Below are positions 1 through 5,883 of a stretch of 6,039 nucleotides of DNA, in pieces. Under the pieces are notes generated by a model. That model saw only the letters and a program-made list of their open reading frames with translations. It was not told the DNA's origin and did no database searches. Source of the stretch: Planctomycetales bacterium. GTDB taxonomy: Bacteria > Planctomycetota > Planctomycetia > Pirellulales > UBA7805. Position 1 is the first letter of the stretch; each line of letters starts with the position of its first letter. The stretch lies in assembly GCA_011772275.1 (NCBI GenBank), contig WVZU01000309.1, forward strand, positions 1 to 6,039, written 5' to 3'. Made by a program: the position numbers and the translations under genes.

Positions 1-450
1 AGTCGTTTCTGGAATTCCTTGACCAGGTGCGCAAGACCGTGATCGACGGCATCGCCCACCAGGATTTTCCGTTTCCACTCCTGGTCGAACGGCTGCAGCC
101 CCCGCGCGACGTCAGCCGCTCGCCTGTCTTTCAGGTCGCCTTCGGCTGGGATAAACCGCGAAGGTTGAGCACCCAGGGGGGGGAGCCGGCGGACGAAGGC
201 CACACGGCCGATCCGGCTGGACTCGGCTTGGAGCCTTTCGCCCTGGGACAACAAGGCGCCGCCTTCGACATGATGCTGATGATGCTGAACATGGGAAACT
301 CCCTGTCCGCCGCCCTGCAATACAACTCCGACCTGTTCGACCAGTCCACCGTGGCTCGCTTCGTCGCCCACTTCCAAACACTGCTTAACAGTATCGTCGC
401 CAATCCCAACCAGGCCCTGGCCGAACTCCCGCTGCTGGACCACGCCGAAC
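1..450 (+). other. Condensation domain, C-terminal end only
   Basis: The first roughly 150 codons carry the late condensation-domain motifs: HQDFPF (57-74), matching the family's HQD.PF motif, and RDVSRSPVFQV (105-137), matching RD.SR.PLFQV. A following stretch ending in LDEWNTT leads into the adenylation domain. The catalytic HHxxxDG motif lies upstream of the window, so neither activity nor subtype (LCL, DCL, starter, Cy) can be judged. In family terms this domain would join the upstream acyl or peptidyl chain to the amino acid on the carrier encoded at about 2030-2240. Confidence 0.9.
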
Positions 451-3400
451 GGAAGCTGATGCTGGACGAGTGGAATACGACCGCGCGTGATTATCCGCGC
501 GACCGCTGCCTGCACGAACTTTTCCAGGCGCAGGTATCGCAAAATCCACACGCCGTCGCGGTGACAAGCGGCGACCAGCAGATGACCTACCAACAGCTGG
601 ACCAGCGAGCCAACCAGCTGGCACGGCACCTGGCCCAGCTGGGCGCCGGCCCGCAGAACCTGGTGGCAATCTGCATCCCACGGTCGGTCGATATGCTGGT
701 CGGCATCCTGGGCATCCTCAAGTCCGGAGCGGCCTACGTCCCCTTGGCCCCCGACACGCCCCACGACCGCATGACGTTTATGCTGCAGCAGTCCCAGGCA
801 CCGGTGCTGCTGACACAAGCCAGCCTGGCCGATGACCTGCCGCCCCACGCCACCCAGCTGGTCCGCATCGATGACGACTGGCCAACGATTGCTCAGCACA
901 GCACCGCAGCACTCGGCCCCACCGCGGAAGCAACGGACCTGGCCTACGTCATCTTTACCTCGGGATCCACGGGCAAACCAAAGGGCGTCCAACTGGAACA
1001 TCGCAGCGTTGTCAATTTCTTGAATTCGATGCGACACCAGCCAGGCATGGGACCGCAGGACACCCTGTTGGCCGTGACCACGTTGACCTTCGATATCTCG
1101 GTCCTCGAATTGTTTTTGCCCCTCAGCGTCGGGGGACAGGTGATCATCGTTGAGGAAAAAGTCGCCTGCGACGGCGGGAAACTGGCGAAACTGCTCAGCC
1201 AGTCCCCCGCCACCATCATGCAGGCCACCCCCGCCACCTGGCGGCTGTTGGTCGAAGCCGGCTGGCCCGGCGATCCGCAGCTGAAGGTGCTGTGCGGCGG
1301 CGAGGCACTCCCCCGCGACCTGGCCGAACAACTGCTGCAACGGTGTGCCAGCCTCTGGAATATGTACGGGCCCACCGAAACAACCATCTGGTCCGCCGTC
1401 GACCGTGTCCAGTCAGGCGATGGGCTCCTGCCGATCGGTCGACCGATCGATAATACACAGATTTATATTCTGGACAGCCGCCTGCAGCCGGTGCCGATCG
1501 GCGTGGCCGGCGACCTGTTTATCGGCGGAGATGGACTGGCGCGGGGATATCTGCATCGCCCGCAACTGACGGCCGAACGGTTCGTACCCAATCCGTTCAG
1601 CACCCAGGCCGCAACGCGGATGTACAAGACGGGCGACATCGCTCGCTACCGCACAGACGGGAACATCGAATTCCTGGGCCGATCCGATTTCCAGGTCAAA
1701 ATCCGCGGGTTCCGGATCGAGCTGGGCGAAATCGAGGCCAACCTCAATCAACACCCGGCTGTCGGGCAAGCCGTCGTGATGGCTCGACAAACCGGTCCCC
1801 GCGAGGATGACAAACAACTGGTGGCCTACCTGGTCCCGGCGGCCGAAACGCAGCCGAATACGACTCAGCTGCGTGAGCACCTCCGTCAGGAACTACCGGA
1901 CTACATGCTGCCGGCCACCTTCCTGTGGCTGGACCGCTTCCCGCTGAACCCGGCCGGCAAGATCAACCGCCAGGCCCTGCCGGAACCAGATACCTCCCGC
2001 CCGGAACTGGAATCCGCCTACGTCCCGCCCCGTAACGACAACGAACAAACGTTGGCCCAGATCTGGGCCGATGTGCTGGGCCTGGAAAAAGTCGGCGTGC
2101 ATGACAACTTTTTCGACCTGGGGGGAGCTTCCATCCAAAGCCTGGAGATCGGGGCGATCGCCGAGCGGGAAGGGCTGAAAATCACCCCCACCATGCTGTT
2201 CCAGCACCCCACCATTGCCGAACTGGCCGCCGCCGCACCCCAGGTAGCCTCTCCCGCACCGCCGACGGCCACCGAAAGCAAAGGGAACGGCAGCGTCGTC
2301 GCCGCCGTCTCTCCAGCGGAACCGACCGCCCCCCAAACGGCCGCTCGGCCCAAACCCAAACGCCGGCGGCGCACGGAAAAGGCCAACACCATCATCGAAA
2401 GCCTGGGCGTTTATTTGCCACCCAAGGAAGTCACGACCAAGGAACTGGTCAAGGGCTGCAAACACAAGATGTGGTTTCCGCTGGAACGCATGACCGGCAT
2501 CCACAGCCGGCGGATGGCCGGGGAGGACGAATTTTCCATCGACCTGGCAATCAAGGCCGTCGACGAATGCTTCCGGCACTCAAAGTACACCGCCGACGAC
2601 ATCGATGTCGTGATCGCCTGCAACATTACGCGGCTGGACAAATTGCGGACGCTGTCGATCGAACCCAATACGTCGTTGCAGCTGAAAAAACATTTCGGCT
2701 TCAAGCATGCCCTCGCCTTTGATGTGACCAACGCCTGCACCGGTATGCTGACGGCAGTCCAGGTCGTGGATGCCATGCTGACGACCGGCCTGATCCGTCG
2801 CGGGCTGGTGGTCAGCGGCGAGTTCATCTCGGATATCGCACGAACCGCTCAACTGGAAATCGACGGATTCATGGACCCGCGCATCGCTTGCTTGACTGTC
2901 GGGGACGCCGGGGCGGCGGTCCTCCTGGAATCGGCCACCAGCCGTGACGTGGGATTTCACGAATTGGACATGTATTCGCTCTCCAAATACTCCCGCATGT
3001 GCATCGGCCGGCTGACCGAGTACCCCCACGGCGGGATCATTATGCACGTGCCGGACCCCATGGAGCACACAGCCGTCGCCGTGCAACATTCCGTCATGCA
3101 CGCGCAGTACATGTTCGATACCAGCGAATGGTCACCCGAGCAGATGGATCACCTGATCATGCATCAAACCTCCGACCGCTCGTTGCGCGATGCCAAACGA
3201 GCGATCAATAAGGCTTTTAAAAAGAAGATCTGCACCGACGCCAACACGATTCATAACATCGCCGAACGTGGGAATACGGCCACCACCACGCACTTCGTGG
3301 CCATCTGGGACAACATCCTCAACGGGACCCTGAAATCCCACGAACATGTGCTGCTGGGCATCACCGGTTCCGGCCAGACGATCGGCACCGGTATCTATAC

Positions 3401-4394
3401 CTTTGATGACCTGCCCGAGCGAATCCGTGCCAGCAAGCAGGAAGAGCGGCATCCGCCAAAGGTGCCTGCCGTCACCAGCCAACCGCCACGGCCACGTACC
3501 GACCTGCCCAGAATCCAGGTGGCCAGCGTCGGCACCATCCCCCTCAGCCAACAAGCTCCGCGCGATACGACCAAAATGACCGCCATGGCCGCACGGGAGT
3601 GCTTGCGAAAATCTTCCTACCAGTGCAGCGACATGGAACTGCTGCTGTTTGCCGGCGTGCTGCGGACCGAATACATCTCCGAACCCGCCATCGCCACGCT
3701 GATCGCCCGCGAATTGCACATGAACGACATCATCCAGTCCGAGTACGATCAGAAAACTTTCTGCTTTGACGTCTACAACGCCGCCATGGGATTCCTGCAC
3801 GCCTGCCAGGTCGCCAGCCAACTCATCCAGGCAGGTACGTTCCGCACGGCCATGATCACTGCCTCCGAAGTGGAAGTGAATGCCGAGTTCTTCGAGGAAC
3901 GGCTGGGACTGTTCGAAACGGCATCGGCATTCATCTTGGATGAATCGGCGGATGGGAAGACGGGCTTCGGCCAGTTCGTTTTCAAATTCTTCCCCCAATA
4001 CTTCGAGGCTCGCCAAGCGACCGGATGGTACAAGGACGGGAAACCGTATTGTGGCTGGCACCTCGACGACCGCTTGAACGACATCTACCTCGAATGCATC
4101 CCCCCCGCCGTCCAGGAACTGCTCGACCTGGAAGGCCTCGACCTGGCCCAGATCAAGGTTGTCCTGCCGTCTCAATTCTCGTCCGCCTTCAACCTTCAAC
4201 TGGCCCACACCCTCCAGGTCCCCGCCGATCGGATCGTCGAAGTCGACCACCGTCAGAAAGATTTGTTTACCTCGTCGTTGCCGTACGCCCTCCAGCATGC
4301 TCAGCAAAACCAACAGGTCCAACCGGGCGACATCGGCCTGATCATCAACGTCGCCTCCGGTGTCCAGGTAGGCTGCGCCACGTATTACTTTTGA
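1..4394 (+). CDS. NRPS (C-A-PCP) fused to tandem KASIII-like domains, 5'-partial
   Basis: The reading frame is open from the first base (first whole codon at 3-5) and ends at TGA 4392-4394. The GTG at 27 falls inside a condensation-domain motif, so it is not the true start. Residue numbers in this annotation count codon 27-29 as 1, giving 1455 residues after it. Domains in order: C-terminal end of a condensation domain (to about residue 140), adenylation (about 155-655), carrier (about 670-740, Ser702), Pro/Ala-rich basic linker (about 740-787), KASIII with Cys904/His1046/Asn1083 (about 789-1140), a second short linker, then a catalytically empty KASIII fold (about 1162-1455). It should be a cytoplasmic assembly-line enzyme; I see no signal peptide or membrane segment. 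No thioesterase or reductase domain follows, and no tailoring gene lies downstream here. NRPS identity is very secure; the product is unknown. Confidence 0.96.
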   Translation, partial: SFLEFLDQVRKTVIDGIAHQDFPFPLLVERLQPPRDVSRSPVFQVAFGWDKPRRLSTQGGEPADEGHTADPAGLGLEPFALGQQGAAFDMMLMMLNMGNSLSAALQYNSDLFDQSTVARFVAHFQTLLNSIVANPNQALAELPLLDHAERKLMLDEWNTTARDYPRDRCLHELFQAQVSQNPHAVAVTSGDQQMTYQQLDQRANQLARHLAQLGAGPQNLVAICIPRSVDMLVGILGILKSGAAYVPLAPDTPHDRMTFMLQQSQAPVLLTQASLADDLPPHATQLVRIDDDWPTIAQHSTAALGPTAEATDLAYVIFTSGSTGKPKGVQLEHRSVVNFLNSMRHQPGMGPQDTLLAVTTLTFDISVLELFLPLSVGGQVIIVEEKVACDGGKLAKLLSQSPATIMQATPATWRLLVEAGWPGDPQLKVLCGGEALPRDLAEQLLQRCASLWNMYGPTETTIWSAVDRVQSGDGLLPIGRPIDNTQIYILDSRLQPVPIGVAGDLFIGGDGLARGYLHRPQLTAERFVPNPFSTQAATRMYKTGDIARYRTDGNIEFLGRSDFQVKIRGFRIELGEIEANLNQHPAVGQAVVMARQTGPREDDKQLVAYLVPAAETQPNTTQLREHLRQELPDYMLPATFLWLDRFPLNPAGKINRQALPEPDTSRPELESAYVPPRNDNEQTLAQIWADVLGLEKVGVHDNFFDLGGASIQSLEIGAIAEREGLKITPTMLFQHPTIAELAAAAPQVASPAPPTATESKGNGSVVAAVSPAEPTAPQTAARPKPKRRRRTEKANTIIESLGVYLPPKEVTTKELVKGCKHKMWFPLERMTGIHSRRMAGEDEFSIDLAIKAVDECFRHSKYTADDIDVVIACNITRLDKLRTLSIEPNTSLQLKKHFGFKHALAFDVTNACTGMLTAVQVVDAMLTTGLIRRGLVVSGEFISDIARTAQLEIDGFMDPRIACLTVGDAGAAVLLESATSRDVGFHELDMYSLSKYSRMCIGRLTEYPHGGIIMHVPDPMEHTAVAVQHSVMHAQYMFDTSEWSPEQMDHLIMHQTSDRSLRDAKRAINKAFKKKICTDANTIHNIAERGNTATTTHFVAIWDNILNGTLKSHEHVLLGITGSGQTIGTGIYTFDDLPERIRASKQEERHPPKVPAVTSQPPRPRTDLPRIQVASVGTIPLSQQAPRDTTKMTAMAARECLRKSSYQCSDMELLLFAGVLRTEYISEPAIATLIARELHMNDIIQSEYDQKTFCFDVYNAAMGFLHACQVASQLIQAGTFRTAMITASEVEVNAEFFEERLGLFETASAFILDESADGKTGFGQFVFKFFPQYFEARQATGWYKDGKPYCGWHLDDRLNDIYLECIPPAVQELLDLEGLDLAQIKVVLPSQFSSAFNLQLAHTLQVPADRIVEVDHRQKDLFTSSLPYALQHAQQNQQVQPGDIGLIINVASGVQVGCATYYF
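490..1990 (+). other. Adenylation domain, predicted glycine-activating
   Basis: The core motifs run in the usual order: A1 MTYQQL (582), A2 LKSGAAYVPL (around 718), A3 TSGSTGKPKGV (about 957-990), A4 FDIS (1089), A5 NMYGPTE (1359), A6 GDGLARGY (around 1527), A7 YKTGDIARY (1623), A8 GRSDFQVKIRGFRIELGEIE (1677-1736) and A10 NPAGK with the catalytic Lys at 1959-1961 (Lys645). All appear intact. Aligning by eye to GrsA PheA, the ten specificity positions read D-I-L-Q-L-G-M-I-W-K. I recall the closely similar DILQLGLIW(K/N) as a glycine code. The domain should form the aminoacyl adenylate with ATP and transfer it to the adjacent carrier. Domain identity is near certain; glycine specificity is moderate because the alignment was manual. 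Confidence 0.9.
2020..2240 (+). other. Peptidyl carrier protein (thiolation) domain
   Basis: The sequence DNFFDLGGASIQSLEI (from 2103) matches the carrier consensus D.FF.LGG.S. The phosphopantetheine-attachment Ser is codon 2130-2132 (Ser702). The usual helix contexts surround it: LAQIWADVLGLEKVGVHD before, and TMLFQHPTIAELA after. It should carry the amino acid or peptide as a thioester and present it to the condensation domain and then, presumably, to the KASIII pair encoded immediately after. Confidence 0.93.
2241..2390 (+). other. Pro/Ala-rich interdomain linker with basic cluster
   Basis: About 50 residues rich in Ala, Pro, Thr and Ser, ending in the basic run KPKRRRRTEK (2352-2381), separate the carrier from the first KASIII domain. 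The composition suggests a flexible tether that lets the carrier reach the downstream active site. A second shorter Pro/Arg-rich linker (about 3432-3509) separates the two KASIII domains. No enzymatic motif is visible in either. Confidence 0.7.
2391..3430 (+). other. KASIII (FabH-like) domain with intact Cys-His-Asn triad
   Basis: This domain begins at about residue 789 with IIESLGVYLPPKEV, a typical KASIII N-terminus. The nucleophile motif DVTNACTGML places Cys904 at 2736-2738. IMHQTSDRS gives His1046 (3162-3164), in the place of FabH PHQAN.R. ERGNTATTT gives Asn1083 (3273-3275). The glycine-rich end ITGSGQTIGTG is also typical. Family knowledge says Cys takes the acyl group, while His and Asn support decarboxylative Claisen condensation with a malonyl unit. 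Some relatives act instead as acyltransferases. In this fusion the likely donor is the thioester on Ser702. Domain identity is strong; the exact reaction is inferred. Confidence 0.9.
3510..4391 (+). other. Second KASIII-fold domain lacking catalytic residues
   Basis: The domain starts at about residue 1162 with IQVASVGTIPL and keeps the thiolase-fold landmarks DVYNAAMGFLHACQV and a glycine-containing C-terminus (INVASGVQVGCATYY). Compared with the preceding domain, the nucleophile Cys is Ala1253 (3783-3785; NAAMG versus NACTG), and the nearby Cys1260 is seven residues off position. The His position is Ser1382 (4170-4172; LPSQFSS versus MHQTSDR). The GNT loop reads as QKD, with no Asn. It therefore cannot use KASIII chemistry. 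A structural or substrate-shaping partner role is likely, as with PqsB beside PqsC or chain-length factors beside ketosynthases. It is a divergent paralogue of the first domain, not an exact duplication. Confidence 0.82.
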
Positions 4395-4623
4395 GATCCT
4401 CCCAGCAATCTGTGGCAAATCAGGGGGCGGCGGGCAACCGCGTCTTGACGGACAGGTGAGGCCCCTCACGGATCGGGACAACCAAGCCGGGTATGTTCCA
4501 TTCCCATCGTATCCACACGGATCATCATCCACGGCAGAATGGTGACCCTGTGGCGTCGCGAGCAGCTGTGAATTCCAAGTCTGCGGCATCGACCGCCTGG
4601 GTCAGATTCAGCCCTCGGACCTA
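4395..4623. other. Gene-free spacer after the synthetase gene
   Basis: No reading frame with a plausible start, ribosome site and protein-like composition is present. The only palindrome of note is GTGAGGCCCCTCAC at 4456-4469. It has no T-run after it and is not a convincing terminator. A short motif CGGGACAACCAAG (from 4474) faintly resembles the outer end of the A elements downstream. Confidence 0.6.
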
Positions 4624-4624
4624 T

Positions 4625-4724
4625 GCAATCTGAATTGCCCGCCTGATCGCGTGATAATCGCTAACCGACTGCCCCTTATTGGGTTAGAGCCCGCCCGCCG
4701 GCTTCCGCCGCATTGCGTGTCCCG
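4625..4724 (+). repeat. Intergenic 100-nt element A, copy 1
   Basis: This is one of three full copies, all exactly 100 nt without indels, each running from GCAATCTGA to CATTGCGT(G/A)TCCCG. GCAAT at the left end and ATTGC near the right end form an outer inverted repeat. Inside, CTAACC (4661-4666) pairs with GGTTAG (4682-4687) across a 15-nt loop. The copy is followed directly by TTGTTTGC. No coding capacity is evident. Confidence 0.85.
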
Positions 4725-4734
4725 TTGTTTGCCT

Positions 4735-4783
4735 GCCGGCTTCCGCCGCATTGCGTGTCCCGTTGTTTGCCCCCGTTGTTTGC
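4735..4783 (+). repeat. Partial tandem copy of element A right end
   Basis: The 36-nt stretch 4697-4732, from GCCGGCTTCC to CCCGTTGTTTGC, is repeated exactly at 4735-4770 (period 38). A further copy of just CCCGTTGTTTGC follows at 4772-4783. This looks like local tandem duplication of the element's right arm together with its trailing micro-repeat. Confidence 0.85.
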
Positions 4784-4804
4784 CTCCGCTGAAAAACCTC
4801 CCGG

Positions 4805-4910
4805 TCGCCGGCTGGCATTGCGGCGCAGAAGCACCCCGGCTGCTCAAGCCCGACCCCAGGCGGAAACGCCATCCCTTCACACCAAGATGGCACCCAGCAG
4901 CCGGGGTGCT
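4805..4910 (+). repeat. Intergenic hairpin element B, copy 1
   Basis: A perfect 15-bp inverted repeat, AGCACCCCGGCTGCT (4830-4844) with AGCAGCCGGGGTGCT (4896-4910), encloses 51 nt. That loop contains a nested 6-bp inverted repeat, GCCATC (4868-4873) with GATGGC (4886-4891). The leader TCGCCGGCTGGCATTGCGGC (from 4805) recurs in similar form at 6012-6039, which marks this as a repeat family and not a gene-specific structure. Its left part shares GCATTGCG with element A. Confidence 0.8.
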
Positions 4911-4919
4911 GACACACCC

Positions 4920-4985
4920 GCCGGCTTCCCCCGCATTGCGTGTCCCGGTATTTGCTGCCGGTGTTTGCTGTTTCGGTGTTTGCTG
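4920..4985 (+). repeat. Partial element A right arm plus three GTRTTTGCT micro-repeats
   Basis: GCCGGCTTCC through GTGTCCC (4920-4946) repeats the right arm of element A. Three near-identical 11-mers follow: GGTATTTGCTG (4947-4957), GGTGTTTGCTG (4960-4970) and GGTGTTTGCTG (4975-4985). Closely related 11-mers occur on the opposite strand at 5849-5883. Confidence 0.75.
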
Positions 4986-5008
4986 TTGTTCGCCGCGCCC
5001 TCCTATAG

Positions 5009-5051
5009 CCGGCCTCTTTGAGGCCGGAAAATGCGGGCTCGCAGAGCCCGC
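5009..5051. repeat. Double hairpin, two 8-bp stems with 3-nt loops
   Basis: CCGGCCTC-ttt-GAGGCCGG (5009-5027) is followed after five bases by GCGGGCTC-gca-GAGCCCGC (5033-5051). Both stems are perfect. No T-run follows on either strand, so intrinsic termination is not supported. The unit is flanked by TATAG on the left and CTACAG on the right. It resembles the dispersed intergenic hairpins common in large, repeat-rich bacterial genomes. Confidence 0.75.
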
Positions 5052-5072
5052 CTACAGGTGCGGCTACAGATA

Positions 5073-5186
5073 CGGGAACAGGCAATGCAATCTGAGTTGT
5101 CCGCCTGATCGAGTGAGAATCGCTAACCGACTGTCGCTTATCGGGCTAGGGGCCGCTCGCCGGCTGCCCCCGCATTGCGTATCCCG
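5073..5186 (+). repeat. Element A, copy 2, with extended terminal inverted repeat
   Basis: The 100-nt core is 5087-5186. The outer inverted repeat extends beyond it: CGGGAACAGGCAATGC (5073-5088) is nearly complementary to GCATTGCGTATCCCG (5172-5186). The inner stem is CTAACC (5123-5128) with GGCTAG (5144-5149), carrying one A-C mismatch. The right end lies only 8 nt from the higA stop codon. On the minus strand it is the first structure downstream of higBA and could end or stabilise that transcript, which is inference. Confidence 0.82.
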
Positions 5187-5194
5187 TTGTTTTG

Positions 5195-5500
5195 TCAATG
5201 CGCATTTGCCAAAGTGTGCACTTCTTTTTGCAAGGAAGAACCGAGACGATCGCGTTCGGTTTCCAGGTCATAGTGCGACTGAAGATTCAGCCAAAACCGC
5301 TCGGAAGTGTCAAAGTATCTGGCAAGTCGCAAGGCAGTGTTGGCCGTGATGGAACGGGAGCCTTTCACAATTTCATTGATACGACGTGGCGGTACGTTAA
5401 TATCCTTGGCGAGACGGTATTGACTTATGCCAAGCGGCTCCAGAAAGTCGAGCAGCAATATTTCTCCGGGATGCACGGGCGCGAGTTTCTTTGCAGCCAT
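5195..5500 (-). CDS. higA: HigA-type antitoxin, XRE-family HTH (addiction module)
   Basis: This 101-residue protein is the expected size for HigA/VapI antitoxins. It opens with HPGEILLLDFLEPLGIS, the hallmark start of the family. A helix-turn-helix of the XRE/Cro type spans about residues 24-50 (ISQYRLAKDINVPPRRINEIVKG). The conserved tail follows: TALRLARYFDTS, then FWLNLQSHYDLE. It should bind and neutralise the HigB toxin encoded immediately upstream and repress the shared promoter. The ATG at 5500 is preceded by AGGAA about 9 nt away, and that sequence overlaps the higB stop codon TAG (5515-5513), so translation is probably coupled. The intergenic gap is 12 nt. Toxin-first order is typical of higBA. 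The gene is convergent with the synthetase gene. Confidence 0.93.
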   Translation of the reverse strand: MAAKKLAPVHPGEILLLDFLEPLGISQYRLAKDINVPPRRINEIVKGSRSITANTALRLARYFDTSERFWLNLQSHYDLETERDRLGSSLQKEVHTLANAH

Positions 5501-5512
5501 TTTTTTTGATTC

Positions 5513-5794
5513 CTAGTGGTAGTCCGTGATTTCGACATCATACGCATCACCGTCAGACCAAATGAAGCAGATGCGGCATTGATTATTGATGCGAATACTA
5601 TATTGTCCTCTACGATCACCTTTGAGTTTTTCAAGCCGATTACCGGGCGGTACACGCAAATCGTCAACCGACTCAGCAGCATCGAGAATCACGAGCTTCC
5701 GCAACGCAGCGCGTTGGATTTTCTGCGAGAATCCCTTGACCCGAGATCGCCGAAAAATGTTCTCGGTTTGTTGGTCCCGAAAGCTTCGGATCAT
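5513..5794 (-). CDS. higB: HigB-type toxin, RelE superfamily ribosome-dependent mRNA nuclease
   Basis: This 93-residue protein matches HigB in length and pattern: it starts MIRSFRDQQTENIFRR, carries LEKLKGDRRGQYSIRIN and NQCRICFIWSDGDAYDVEI in the middle and late parts, and ends in DYH. Family members cleave mRNA on the translating ribosome; the conserved Arg residues and terminal His region are consistent with that. The position usually occupied by Trp in NQWRICF is Cys here, a possible mild divergence. The frame is open further upstream to 5893, but that extension runs through repeats and lacks family similarity, so ATG 5794 is preferred. GGAG lies just 2 nt from this ATG, an unusually short spacing. 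Sampled lines across higBA have about 45% GC against about 68% in sampled synthetase lines. Confidence 0.92.
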   Translation of the reverse strand: MIRSFRDQQTENIFRRSRVKGFSQKIQRAALRKLVILDAAESVDDLRVPPGNRLEKLKGDRRGQYSIRINNQCRICFIWSDGDAYDVEITDYH

Positions 5795-5801
5795 GTCTCC
5801 G

Positions 5802-5830
5802 ATAATAACGCGATGCGCTAATAACGTCAA
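5802..5830 (-). promoter_or_regulatory. Candidate sigma70-type promoter for higBA
   Basis: On the minus strand, TTGACG (5830-5825) and TATTAT (5807-5802) are separated by 17 nt, each one base from consensus. A start site about 7 nt after the -10 box would fall at or next to the higB ATG (5794), implying a leaderless or near-leaderless transcript unless another promoter lies upstream. HigA autoregulation would be expected to act in this region, but I see no clear palindromic operator. Confidence 0.5.
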
Positions 5831-5848
5831 GCGGCTGCACCGGGGGGT

Positions 5849-5883
5849 AACAAATACTGAACAAATACTGGGAACAAATACTG
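5849..5883 (-). repeat. Three tandem 11-bp repeats upstream of higBA
   Basis: AACAAATACTG occurs at 5849-5859, 5860-5870 and 5873-5883, reading CAGTATTTGTT on the minus strand. The array sits about 19 nt upstream of the candidate -35 box and abuts the outer end of element A copy 3. It belongs to the same GTRTTTGYT family as 4947-4985 in opposite orientation, so a repeat origin is more likely than a dedicated operator. Confidence 0.8.

Noticed and set aside
4456..4469. Palindrome GTGAGGCCCCTCAC as a terminator for the synthetase gene
   Set aside because: The stem is short and no T-run follows on either strand.
3132..4589. 485-codon open frame on the minus strand opposite the KASIII region
   Set aside because: It lies antisense to a clearly conserved coding region and has no recognisable motifs. 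Its length is explained by high GC and codon bias of the real gene.
4492..4632. 46-codon plus-strand frame starting MFHSHRIH
   Set aside because: There is no clear ribosome site, no family resemblance, and it ends inside element A; too little to call a gene.
4697..4783. Possible CRISPR array from 36-nt repeats
   Set aside because: Two copies are separated by 2 nt with no spacers, and the copies are arms of a dispersed intergenic element.
4651..5349. 232-codon plus-strand frame across the intergenic repeats
   Set aside because: Its translation is the repeats themselves (RRLPPHCVSRC recurring), it runs antisense into higA, and it has no ribosome site or protein-like pattern.
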